Of a stretch of DNA of 64,000 nt, positions 1 to 7,583 are shown one piece after another. The translations under genes were made by a program, and so were the position numbers. The first letter of the stretch is position 1. Each line of letters begins with the position of its first letter. The notes beneath the pieces are model-generated. The model saw only the letters and a program-made list of their open reading frames with translations, was not told the origin of the DNA and made no database searches. The stretch is from assembly GCF_007556595.1 (NCBI RefSeq), contig NZ_VJNB01000005.1, positions 62,001-126,000 on the forward strand, written 5' to 3'. This DNA is from Tepidimonas alkaliphilus (lineage in GTDB: Bacteria > Pseudomonadota > Gammaproteobacteria > Burkholderiales > Burkholderiaceae_C).

Positions 1-822
1 GGCCGACAGCGCCGCACCGCTGTTGTTGTCGATGACCTTCTTCAGGTCCGGCGGCAGCGACTCGTACTTGGCCTTGTTCATCGAGAACGCGAACCCCATC
101 GTGTAAAGCGCCCGGTCACCAGCGAAGGTGGTGTGGTTCTTGACGATCTCGTGGATGCGCAGCGACGGGCCGACCTCCCACGGGATGGTGGTGCCGTCCA
201 GCACGCCCTTGGACAGCGCCTCGGTCACCTGCGGCACCGGCATGCCCACCGGCGTGGCGCCGAGCTTGACCAGCATGTTGTTGACGATGCGCGTGCCACC
301 GCGGATCTTCATGCCGCGCAGGCTCTCCAGCCCGGTGACGGGCTGCTTGGTGTGGATCAGGCCGGGGCCGTGCGTGTGCACGGCCAGCAGCTTGACGTCC
401 TTGAACTCCTCGGCGGCGAACTTCTGCGCGAAGTCCCACGCCGCCTTGGAGGTGACCTCGGCCGAGCGGTCGTGCGACGGCGCGATGAACGGAATCTCGA
501 ACACCTCCATGCGCTGGAAGCGCCCCGGCGTGTAGCCGAGCACGGTCCAGGTCACGTCGGCCACGCCGTCACGGGCCTGGTCGAACAGCTGCGCCGGCGA
601 GCCGCCCAGCTGCATCGCCGGGAAGATCTGCACCTTGATGCGGCCACCGGACTCGGCCTCGACCTTGCGCGCCCACGGCTCGATGGCCAGGCGCGGGATC
701 GCACTCTGCGCCGGCAGGAAATGGTGCACGCGCAGCGTGACCTGCTGCGCCCAGGCCGGGCTGCCCAGCAGCGTGGCGGCCGCAGCCGCCGCCAGGGCCT
801 TCAAGGTCGTACGCTTGTCCAT
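1..822 (-). CDS. TRAP transporter substrate-binding protein, DctP family (3' end outside window)
   Basis: Periplasmic solute receptor of a tripartite (TRAP) uptake system. The reading frame is open from an ATG at 822 to the left edge (274 codons). It begins with a Sec signal peptide: MDKR, then an alanine-rich core ending in SPAWAQ. The mature part shows DctP hallmarks: VTLRVHHFLP near residue 30, then a long lobe with GMKIRGGTRIVNNMLVKLG and GVLDGTTIPWEV, where the conserved Arg normally binds a carboxylate. The C-terminus is missing, and no membrane subunits (DctQ/DctM) are visible, so they may lie to the left. It follows the fumarylacetoacetase operon on the same strand after a 255-base gap, which suggests it imports that pathway's aromatic acid. 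The ligand is inferred. Confidence 0.85.
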   Translation of the reverse strand, partial: MDKRTTLKALAAAAAATLLGSPAWAQQVTLRVHHFLPAQSAIPRLAIEPWARKVEAESGGRIKVQIFPAMQLGGSPAQLFDQARDGVADVTWTVLGYTPGRFQRMEVFEIPFIAPSHDRSAEVTSKAAWDFAQKFAAEEFKDVKLLAVHTHGPGLIHTKQPVTGLESLRGMKIRGGTRIVNNMLVKLGATPVGMPVPQVTEALSKGVLDGTTIPWEVGPSLRIHEIVKNHTTFAGDRALYTMGFAFSMNKAKYESLPPDLKKVIDNNSGAALSA

Positions 823-1077
823 GTCGATCGTCTCCTTCGGGTGTGAGAGAAGCCGGGCCCGGCGTGGCAAGCCCGAACCGCTCAAACAATGAGCATACTG
901 ACGATTATCGGGGCAATCGAGGGGTGCCGGAACGCGCCCCCATTGGGGATTACCCCTAACCGCGGGGCGCGACATCCTGCCGCGCTCCCGCGCGGACACT
1001 GTAGGCCCCGCACCATCCGAACCGAACCGGGCCGCCGCTCAAGCTGCTATGCCTGATCGGCATGGCCGCTGCCTGGC

Positions 1078-2400
1078 TCAGACCGCCGGCGCCGGCAGCA
1101 CGGTGCCGGTGCAGCGGCCAAAGCCGATGCGCACCGCCCCCGGCGCCTCGCACCAGCCGCTCAGCGTCACCTCGTCGCCGTCCTCGAGGAAGGTGCGCCG
1201 CTCGCCGCCGGGCAGCTCCAGCGGCCGCTGGCCGCCCTCGGTCAGCTCGATCAGCGCGGCGGCCTGCTCGGGCGCCGGGCCGGAGAGCGTGCCGGTGCCG
1301 AGCAGATCGCCCGGCTGCAGGTTGCAGCCGTTGACGGTGTGGTGCGCCACCAGCTGCGCCGCCGTCCAGTAGGCGTGGCGGTAGTTGGTGCGCGCGATCG
1401 TCTGGGCCGGCAGCCCCTGCGCGCGCATGCGCGCGGTGCGCAGCGCCACCGCGAGCTCGATCGCCACCGCGCCGGCGCGGCGGTTGGCCTCGCCGTCCAG
1501 ATACGGCAGCGGCGCCGGGTCGCCGGCGGGCCGCTCCAGCGGCGCGCGAAACGGCGCCAGCGCCTCCCACGTCACCACCCACGGCGAGATCGTGGTGGCG
1601 AAATTTTTGGCCAGAAAGGGCCCGAGCGGCTGATATTCCCACGCCTGGATGTCGCGCGCCGACCAGTCGTTGAGCAGCACGACGCCGAACAGGTGCGCCT
1701 CGGCCTGCGGCAGCGGAATCGGCTCGCCCAGCGCGTTGCCGGGGCCGACGAACAGGCCCAGCTCCAGCTCGATGTCGAGCCGGCGGCTCGGCGCCACGAC
1801 CGGCTCGGCGACATCAGGCAGCTTGATCTGCCCGCACGGGCGGCGAAACGCCTGCGGCGAGACGGCCACGCTGGAGCTGCGGCCATGGTAGCCGATCGGC
1901 ACCCACTTGTAGTTCGGCAGCAGCGGGTTGTCGGGGCGGAACAGCCGGCCGATGTTGGTGGCGTGGTGGATCGAGGTGTAGAAATCGGTGTAGTCGCCGA
2001 TGCGCGCCGGCAGCGTCAGCTCCGCCGCGGCCTGCGGCACCAGACACGCCGCCACGGTGGCCTCGAGCGCACTGCCGCAGCGCAGCGCGCGCGACAGCGC
2101 CAGCCGCAGCGCGCTCCAGTGCGCCGGCCCCAGCGCCATCAGCGCGTTGAGCGTGGGGCCGGCGGCCGCCGCCAGCGCCTCGGCCGCCGCGCCGTCGAAC
2201 GGATGCGCGCGGTGCAGCGCCGCCAGGTCGATGATCTGGTCGCCGATGGCCACGCCGCCGCGCCATGGCTCGGCCGTGCCGGCGCGGCGGAACACCCCGA
2301 ACGGCAGGTTCTGGATCGGAAAGTCGGTGCCCGGCTCGTGGGCCGAGGCGACCCAGCAGCGCAGTGCCGGATCGTGGGTCTCGTTCAGCGTCGGGATCAT
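1078..2400 (-). CDS. fahA: Fumarylacetoacetase
   Basis: Hydrolyses fumarylacetoacetate to fumarate and acetoacetate, the last step of the homogentisate route, in the cytoplasm. The 440-residue length is normal for the family. The N-terminal SH3-like region carries PFGVFRR. The catalytic domain contains YTDFYTSIHHATNIGRLFRP with the metal-ligand Asp, the PIGYHGRSSS loop, a LDIELELGLFVG segment with the two ligand Glu residues, and LNDWSARDIQAWEYQPLGPF. It ends with the typical GTGTLSGP and DEVTLSGWCE segments. It lies downstream of a DUF2783 gene and an FAD hydroxylase on the same strand, 27 bases after the former, so it is probably cotranscribed with them. No homogentisate dioxygenase or maleylacetoacetate isomerase is present nearby. 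Confidence 0.95.
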   Translation of the reverse strand: MIPTLNETHDPALRCWVASAHEPGTDFPIQNLPFGVFRRAGTAEPWRGGVAIGDQIIDLAALHRAHPFDGAAAEALAAAAGPTLNALMALGPAHWSALRLALSRALRCGSALEATVAACLVPQAAAELTLPARIGDYTDFYTSIHHATNIGRLFRPDNPLLPNYKWVPIGYHGRSSSVAVSPQAFRRPCGQIKLPDVAEPVVAPSRRLDIELELGLFVGPGNALGEPIPLPQAEAHLFGVVLLNDWSARDIQAWEYQPLGPFLAKNFATTISPWVVTWEALAPFRAPLERPAGDPAPLPYLDGEANRRAGAVAIELAVALRTARMRAQGLPAQTIARTNYRHAYWTAAQLVAHHTVNGCNLQPGDLLGTGTLSGPAPEQAAALIELTEGGQRPLELPGGERRTFLEDGDEVTLSGWCEAPGAVRIGFGRCTGTVLPAPAV

Positions 2401-2427
2401 GCGGACAGGCCTCCGGCGGGCGGCGGC

Positions 2428-2634
2428 TCAGGGGCGCGCGGCCAGCGAGTTGTCGCGCGCCAGGCGGATCGCCTCGCTCAGGATGGCGCGGTCGCCGACG
2501 TGGTTGGCCAGGATCAGCGCCAGCTTGGCGACGAACATCTCGGCCTGCTCGTCGGTTAGGTCGCGCTGGGCGTCGATGAGCTCCTCGTAGAAGCCGTCGT
2601 GGTCGGGGATGTTGGGGGTGCGGATCAGCGGCAT
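2428..2634 (-). CDS. Small DUF2783-type protein
   Basis: A 68-residue acidic, helical protein starting MPLIRTPNIPDHDGFYEELI. The sequence resembles DUF2783 family proteins, which often accompany FAD-dependent aromatic hydroxylases; their function is not known. There is no signal peptide or membrane segment. It sits between the FAD hydroxylase (21 bases upstream) and fumarylacetoacetase (27 bases downstream) in a tight same-strand operon. An accessory or stabilising role for the hydroxylase is only a guess. The family assignment is from memory of the motif pattern. Confidence 0.75.
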   Translation of the reverse strand: MPLIRTPNIPDHDGFYEELIDAQRDLTDEQAEMFVAKLALILANHVGDRAILSEAIRLARDNSLAARP

Positions 2635-2655
2635 AGCGGCGTGCCTCCGGTCGGT

Positions 2656-4263
2656 TCAGTGCAGGGCCAGCGCGCGCGCCAGCGCCGCCTGCACGGCGGC
2701 GGCGTCGAAGCGGCGCCAGCGCGCGGCGACGTACTGGTCCGGGCGGAACAGGTACACGGTGCCGGGCTGGCCATCGTAGCGCTGCGTCAGCACGCCCAGG
2801 CGGTCGTGCAGGTCGCGTCCGACCTCCAGCACCGTCGCCTCCACGCCGCCGACGCGCACCGGCTGCGCGCCGGCCCCGAAGCTCAGCAGCACGAAGCCGC
2901 GGCCGAGCCGCTCCAGCAGCCAGCCCGGGCGGCCATCCACCTCCACCGGCGCGTCGGCGGCGAACATCCCCGGCGCCATGCGCCCGGCAAAGGTGTCCGC
3001 ATCCGGCGTGTTCAGCGGCGAGCCGACGTACGGCGTCGGGGTGGACAGCCGCCCGCTGTTGACGAGTGGCCGCGCGAACGGCTCGGTGCGCGCCAGCTCC
3101 AGCACCGCGTTGCGCAGCCGCAGCGACGTGCGGCTCTTGGGCGTGATGAAGTCGGTGGAGCGGGTGGAGTTGAGGATGTTGTCGTCCGCGGCCAGCGCCC
3201 GCTCCCAGTGGTAGCTGTCCAGCAGCGCCTCGGGCGCGTGACCCGCCAGCACCGCGGCCAGCTTCCAGCCCAGGTTGTCGGCGTCCTGCACGCCGCTGTT
3301 GGCGCCGCGCGCGCCGAACGGCGAGACCTGATGCGCCGCATCCCCGGCGAAGATCACCCGCCCGTGGCGGAAGCGGTCGATGCGCCGGCAGGCGAACTGG
3401 TACACCGATACCCACTCCAGCTCGAACGGCACGTCCGGCCCCAGCATCGCCTGGATGCGCGGGATGACGCGCTCGGGCTTCTTCTCCTCGTTGGGGTCGG
3501 CGTCCCAGCCGAGCTGGAAGTCGATGCGCCAGACGTTGTCGCACTGCTTGTGCAGCAGCACGCTCTGGCCGCGGTGGAACGGCGGGTCGAACCAGAACCA
3601 ACGCTCGGTCGGGAAGTCCGCCTTCATCACCACGTCGGCGATCAGGAAGCGGTCCTGGAAGAACTGGCCGGTGAACTCCGCCCCGACCATGCGCCGGATG
3701 TCGCTGTGCGCGCCGTCGCAGGCGATCAGCCACTCAGCCTCCATCTTGAAGATGCCGTCGGGGGTCTCCACCGTCAGCACCACGTGGTCAGGCTGCGGCT
3801 CCACCGCCAGCACCTTGTGCTTCCAGCGCAGGTCCACCCGCGGCGAGGCGTCGCAGGCGCGCACCAGCCGCTCCTCCAGGTAGTACTGCTGCAGGTTGAT
3901 CATCGCCGGCATCTTGTGGTGATCCTCCGGCAGCAGGTCGAACTGGTAGACCAGCTCGTCGCGGAAGAACACCTTGCCGACCTTCCACTGCACCCCCTGC
4001 GCGACCAGATCCTCGCCCAGCCCGAGGCGGTCCCAGATCTCCAGCGGGCGCTTGGCGTAACAGACCGCGCGCGAGCCGACGCTGACAGTGTTGTTGTCGT
4101 CCAGGATCACGGTGGGCACACCGCGGAAGGCCAGGTCCAGCGCCTGCGTCATGCCGACCGGCCCGGCGCCGACGACGACCACCGGATGGCGCACGCGCCG
4201 CCCCTCGGCCTGCTCAGGGCTGATGCGATAGGGGTATCGCGGGTAGGTGTAGGTGTGCAACAT
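2656..4263 (-). CDS. FAD-dependent aromatic-ring hydroxylase (MhpA/PheA-like monooxygenase)
   Basis: Predicted flavoprotein monooxygenase that hydroxylates a phenolic acid using NAD(P)H and oxygen. The 535-residue start (MLHTYTYPRYPY) was chosen because the ATG at 4263 follows a GAAGGA-type ribosome site; the frame stays open further upstream without coding character. Motifs: Rossmann GXGXXG as VVGAGPVGMTQALDLA near residue 30, ACDGAHSDIRRMVG (DG motif) near 185, and RVIFAGDAAHQVSPFGARG (GD motif) near 300, followed by the NSGVQDADNLGWKLA helix and a thioredoxin-like C-terminal domain. These features place it with MhpA-like hydroxylases. The substrate is unknown. Company with fumarylacetoacetase suggests it makes a 1,4-dihydroxylated ring such as homogentisate. 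Confidence 0.88.
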   Translation of the reverse strand: MLHTYTYPRYPYRISPEQAEGRRVRHPVVVVGAGPVGMTQALDLAFRGVPTVILDDNNTVSVGSRAVCYAKRPLEIWDRLGLGEDLVAQGVQWKVGKVFFRDELVYQFDLLPEDHHKMPAMINLQQYYLEERLVRACDASPRVDLRWKHKVLAVEPQPDHVVLTVETPDGIFKMEAEWLIACDGAHSDIRRMVGAEFTGQFFQDRFLIADVVMKADFPTERWFWFDPPFHRGQSVLLHKQCDNVWRIDFQLGWDADPNEEKKPERVIPRIQAMLGPDVPFELEWVSVYQFACRRIDRFRHGRVIFAGDAAHQVSPFGARGANSGVQDADNLGWKLAAVLAGHAPEALLDSYHWERALAADDNILNSTRSTDFITPKSRTSLRLRNAVLELARTEPFARPLVNSGRLSTPTPYVGSPLNTPDADTFAGRMAPGMFAADAPVEVDGRPGWLLERLGRGFVLLSFGAGAQPVRVGGVEATVLEVGRDLHDRLGVLTQRYDGQPGTVYLFRPDQYVAARWRRFDAAAVQAALARALALH

Positions 4264-4364
4264 CGCTCGTGTCCTTCGGACGGGGGCCGCGCCGCGGGCA
4301 CGCGGCGCACGGCCACCCCGGCCCGCAGCGGGCCGGGCCTGGCGCGCGCGGCGAGGCCAAGCCT

Positions 4365-4907
4365 TCAGCCGGCGGCGCCGAACTCCTTCTCGTGCATCCA
4401 GGCGGCGTGCTTGGGCGCGCGGCGCGTGCGCGCCCACTCTTCCAACATGTCCCACTTCACGGCGTCGAGCTTGGCATACATCTCGGGCGTGCCGACGTCG
4501 GCGGCCAGCTCGATGCGGTGGCCGTTGGGGTCGAAGAAGTAGATGCTCTTGAAGATCGTGTGGTCGGTGATGCCGACCACCGGGATGCCGGCGGCCTCCA
4601 GCCGCGCCTTGGTCTCCTCCAGCGTGCGCACGCTGTCGACCTTGAAGGCGATGTGCTGCACCCAGTCCGGCGTGTTGGGATCCTTGCCCATCGGCGGCGA
4701 CTTCGGCAGCTCGAAGAACGCCAGCACGTTGCCCTGCCCGGCGTCGAGGAAGACGTGCATGTACGGGTCGGGGGCCTTGGTGGAGGGCACCTGGTCCTCG
4801 GCGATGGCCAGCACGAACTTCATGTTCAGGTGCTTGACGTACCACTCCACCGTCTCCTTGGCGTCGCGGCAGCGGTAGGCGACGTGGTGAATGCGCTCGA
4901 TCTTCAT
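4365..4907 (-). CDS. VOC-family protein, extradiol-dioxygenase-like
   Basis: A 180-residue vicinal-oxygen-chelate protein with two beta-alpha-beta-beta-beta modules. A metal triad typical of type I extradiol dioxygenases and glyoxalases can be read: H8 (in RIHHVAYRC), H85 (in WVQHIAFKV) and E133 (in DPNGHRIELA). The last 35 residues form a charged helical tail. It is the second gene of the operon, after the MBL-fold gene and before the FAD hydroxylase. The order hydroxylase, VOC protein, fumarylacetoacetase would fit a ring-cleavage enzyme acting on the hydroxylated product. That role is inference; a glyoxalase-like or isomerase role is also possible. Confidence 0.82.
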   Translation of the reverse strand: MKIERIHHVAYRCRDAKETVEWYVKHLNMKFVLAIAEDQVPSTKAPDPYMHVFLDAGQGNVLAFFELPKSPPMGKDPNTPDWVQHIAFKVDSVRTLEETKARLEAAGIPVVGITDHTIFKSIYFFDPNGHRIELAADVGTPEMYAKLDAVKWDMLEEWARTRRAPKHAAWMHEKEFGAAG

Positions 4908-4953
4908 CGTGGGTCTCCTCTGCGAGGGTGCGGCGGCGCGGCCCGTCTGGCGT

Positions 4954-5910
4954 TCAGCCTTCCAGCGCCTCCCACATCTGGCGGTCGCGCTCGGCGGTCC
5001 AGATGCGCGGGTCGGGGTAGGCGGTCAGCTCGTCGTAGCAGCGCGTCACGTCAAACGGCATGCAGTGGTCGAAGATCACCCAGCGGCCATACTTGGGTTG
5101 CAGGCGCGCGTAGGTCTCTTTGTAGATGACGCGCAAGTCCTTGCCGGCGCGCACGCCCTCCTCCACCGCGGCGCGCACGTCCTCGATGAAGGCTTTGGTG
5201 CCGGCCAGCGCCTGCTGCACCTGCTCCGGCGTGGTCAGCGCCGCGCCGCGGCCCGGCACGAGCTTTTCGGGCTGAAGCGCCGCGAGGTTGTCCAGCGTCT
5301 GCGGCCAGTCGCGGAAATAGGCATCGCCGGCGTAGGGCGTGGCGTCGAACTCGACCAGGTCACCGCTGAAAAGGATGCGCTCCTGCGGCAGCCAGGCCAC
5401 CGTGTCGCCCTTGGTGTGGCCGCGGCCCAGCTGCAGCAGCTGCACCTCCAGCTTGCCCAGCCAAATCGTCATCTTGCCGGTGAACGTGAGGGTGGGCCAG
5501 GTCAGCCCCGGCGGAATCGACTCCACCGCCCGGAACAGGCGCGGGAAGCGGCCGATCTCGCTGGCCTTGTCCTGCTCGCCGCGCTCGACGATCAGGTCGT
5601 AGGTGTCCTGGCTGGCGATGATGTGCTGCGCGCCATACGCGCTGGCGCCCAGCACGCGCACCGCGTGGTAGTGGCTCAGCACCACGTACTGGATCGGCTT
5701 GTCGGTGACCTCGCGGATGCGGCGGATCACGTCCTGCGCCATCACGGGCGTGGCCTGGGTGTCGATCACCATCACGGCGTTATCGCCAATGATGACGCCG
5801 GTGTTGGGATCGCCCTCGGCGGTGTAGGCGTAGGCGTGGTCGGACAGCTTGGTGAAGCTGACCTGCTTGTCCTGCAGGTCGGCCTGGCTGGCGAAGGCTT
5901 TGGTGCTCAT
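4954..5910 (-). CDS. MBL-fold protein with degenerate metal motif
   Basis: Metallo-beta-lactamase-fold protein, 318 residues from the ATG at 5910; an in-frame ATG at 5940 would give 328, and neither start has a strong ribosome site. The usual HxHxDH motif reads HYHAVR in VVLSHYHAVRVLGAS, so the Asp and last His of site 2 are replaced. The later motifs GRGHTKGDT and LFSGDLVEF are kept, and a further FDHCMPFDV occurs near the C-terminus. The protein is therefore either a single-metal enzyme or has lost hydrolase activity. It is the first gene of the minus-strand aromatic operon, divergent from the IclR gene. A role in thioester or lactone hydrolysis is speculative. Confidence 0.8.
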   Translation of the reverse strand: MSTKAFASQADLQDKQVSFTKLSDHAYAYTAEGDPNTGVIIGDNAVMVIDTQATPVMAQDVIRRIREVTDKPIQYVVLSHYHAVRVLGASAYGAQHIIASQDTYDLIVERGEQDKASEIGRFPRLFRAVESIPPGLTWPTLTFTGKMTIWLGKLEVQLLQLGRGHTKGDTVAWLPQERILFSGDLVEFDATPYAGDAYFRDWPQTLDNLAALQPEKLVPGRGAALTTPEQVQQALAGTKAFIEDVRAAVEEGVRAGKDLRVIYKETYARLQPKYGRWVIFDHCMPFDVTRCYDELTAYPDPRIWTAERDRQMWEALEG

Positions 5911-5956
5911 GGTCCGGTTTTCGTCGGGCGAACGCGGCATGGAGATTCAACCATGC

Positions 5957-6027
5957 CAAACGCATTTGTCTTATGTGGCGCAATGGTAGGCGATCAGGTT
6001 GTACGATGTCAAACGCGTTCGCATAAG
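5957..6027. promoter_or_regulatory. Paired repeats in the MBL-IclR divergent promoter region
   Basis: Two related elements lie between the divergent genes. One starts CAAACGCATTTG at 5957. The other starts CAAACGCGTTCG at 6010 and contains the palindrome AACGCGTT (6012-6019). Each is followed within a few bases by a TTATG or CATAA block. The position fits an operator for the divergent IclR protein, but this is inferred from location and symmetry only. Confidence 0.4.
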
Positions 6028-6077
6028 TGAAAACCCCGAGATCGCCAGCGCGGAGGCAGGCGAGCCGCGCGGCGACA

Positions 6078-6899
6078 ATGATGCGCATGCACACTCTGCC
6101 CCCGGACCACCACGCAACGGACAGCACGGCCGGCGACGACGGCCCGCTGCGCCGCCCCCGCGGCATCCAGAGCATCGAGGTCGGCGGCCAGCTGCTCAAG
6201 GCGCTGGCTCGCGCCGGCCGCGCGCTGCCGCTGAAGGAGTTGGCGCGCGCCGCCGGCATGGGCGCCGCCAAGGCCCACCCCTACTTGGTCAGCTTCGGCA
6301 AGCTCGGACTGGTGGAACAGGATCCGGTCAGCGGCCACTATGGGCTGGGGCCGCTGGCGCTGCAACTCGGCCTGATCGGGCTGCAGCAGGTCGACCCCGT
6401 GCGGCTGGCGGTGGCCGAGCTGCCGGCACTGGCACGCACGCTCGGCTGCACGGTCTCGGCCGCCGTGTGGGGGCCGGTGGGGCCGATCATCGTGCACGTG
6501 GAGCTGGCCCCCACGCCGGTGCACGTGGCGATGCGCCACGGCATGCCGGCCTCGCTGCGCCACACCGGCACTGGCAAGATCTTCGCCGCCTTCGGCGAGC
6601 CGCAGGCAGTGGCCGCGGCGCTGGCGCGCGAGGGCGAGGCCGAGGCGCTGCGCGATCCGGCCTTCGCCGAGGAGCTGGCAGCGATCCGCCGCGAGGGCCT
6701 GAGCCGCGTACGCGATGAACTGCTGCCGGGCATCAGCGCGCTGGCGGTGCCGGTGTTCGATGGCTTCGGGCGCGTGGTGCTGGCGCTGGCCGCCATCGCC
6801 CCCAGCGCGCTGCTGGATCTGCGTGCCGAAGGCGCCCAGGCGCAGGCCCTCATCGCCGCCGGAAGGCGGCTGACGCAACGCTTGGGCACGGGCGGCTGA
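6078..6899 (+). CDS. IclR-family transcriptional regulator
   Basis: Predicted ligand-responsive repressor or activator of the divergent aromatic operon. About 273 residues from the ATG at 6078; ATGs at 6081 and 6087 are equally possible and none has a clear ribosome site. The N-terminal winged helix (GIQSIEVGGQLLKALA, LPLKELARAAGMGAAKAHPYLVSF) is standard IclR. The effector domain follows, with GTGKIFAAFG near residue 170 and the ISALAVPVFDGFGRVVLALA segment near the end. Its 5' end faces the MBL gene across about 170 bases containing repeats. The effector is probably an aromatic intermediate, by inference from context. Confidence 0.9.
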   Translation: MMRMHTLPPDHHATDSTAGDDGPLRRPRGIQSIEVGGQLLKALARAGRALPLKELARAAGMGAAKAHPYLVSFGKLGLVEQDPVSGHYGLGPLALQLGLIGLQQVDPVRLAVAELPALARTLGCTVSAAVWGPVGPIIVHVELAPTPVHVAMRHGMPASLRHTGTGKIFAAFGEPQAVAAALAREGEAEALRDPAFAEELAAIRREGLSRVRDELLPGISALAVPVFDGFGRVVLALAAIAPSALLDLRAEGAQAQALIAAGRRLTQRLGTGG

Positions 6900-6908
6900 G
6901 CCGCCGCT

Positions 6909-7483
6909 TCAGGCCCCGCGGAACACCGGCGCCCGGCGCGCCCGCACCGCCGCGATGCCCTCGGCGAAGTCGGCGCTGGCGTGCGTGGCCAGCTCGCGCT
7001 GGCGCCACACCGCGGGTTCATCCGTACCCTCGGCCAGTTCGCGCAGCGTGCACTTCATCCCCTGCACGGCCGGCGGCGCCAGCGCCTCCAACGCCGCGCC
7101 GCGCCGCCGCACCTCCTCCTCCAGCGCCGCGCAAGCCACGCACGCATCGAGGAAGCCGCACGCCCGCAGCGCCGTCGCATCGAGCGGCTCGGCGGCGAGG
7201 AACAGCTGCCGAGCCGCCGGCAGGCCCAGCGTCGCCACCGCGCGGCGCAGCCCGGCGGTGTAGTAGTGCAGACCGATCGCGGCGGCCGGCACGCGCGCCG
7301 TCACCACCAGCACGCGCACCGCCGGGTCGGCGTCCACCGCGCGCACGTGACGCACCAGCGCCTGCAGGTCGGCGGCCTCCAGCCGGTTGCGGTGGCGCGG
7401 GCGGTTCAGCGTGATCGTGTGGCCACGCCGGCCTCGACGCTCAACTGGGGCTTGGAGCCGGAATCAACCATGTCGACGTGCAT
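6909..7483 (-). pseudogene. Decayed enoyl-CoA hydratase/isomerase (frameshift plus internal deletion)
   Basis: A crotonase-family remnant. The start can be read at 7483 (MHVDMVDSGSKPQLSVEAGVA), but the frame is then broken. Around 7416-7424 the minus strand reads GCCACACG where GCCACG would keep the frame, so two extra bases or one missing base separate this from ITLNRPRHRNRLEAADLQAL in the next frame. A second lesion lies near 7290: the sequence passes from VRVLVVTAR directly to PAAAIGLHYY, skipping roughly 90 residues that normally hold the oxyanion-hole glycines and central helices. The C-terminal third (to APVFRGA) is intact. The total of about 190 codons compares with about 260 in the family. 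It lies just after the IclR gene and divergent from an intact hydratase. Confidence 0.82.
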
Positions 7484-7509
7484 GCCCGCAGTATGCCGCG
7501 CCGCGCGCC

Positions 7510-7565
7510 TGCGGGAAAACCCGCATGGCCACCACCACCAGACCACGCTACCCTTTTCGATATCG
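7510..7565 (+). promoter_or_regulatory. Upstream region of the hydroxycinnamate operon: hairpin and CGATATCG palindrome
   Basis: Two symmetrical elements precede the intact hydratase gene. A perfect hairpin TGCGGG-AAAA-CCCGCA occupies 7510-7525. The 8-base palindrome CGATATCG occupies 7558-7565, 18 bases before the ATG, in an AT-rich patch. The latter resembles the symmetric sites of MarR-type repressors and could be the target of the MarR gene at 15454. No clear -35/-10 pair was found. Confidence 0.4.
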
Positions 7566-7583
7566 TTATTTTTTGTAACCATC

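Noticed and set aside
133-846. Long plus-strand open frames opposite the TRAP binding protein and elsewhere (many over 200 codons)
   Set aside because: High GC content removes stop codons on the opposite strand. The translations are Arg/Ala/Pro-rich with no family motifs, while the opposite strand encodes recognisable proteins.
937-956. CCCC-ATT-GGGG-ATTA-CCCC symmetry upstream of the TRAP gene
   Set aside because: Short homopolymer symmetry expected by chance in GC-rich DNA, with no promoter features nearby.
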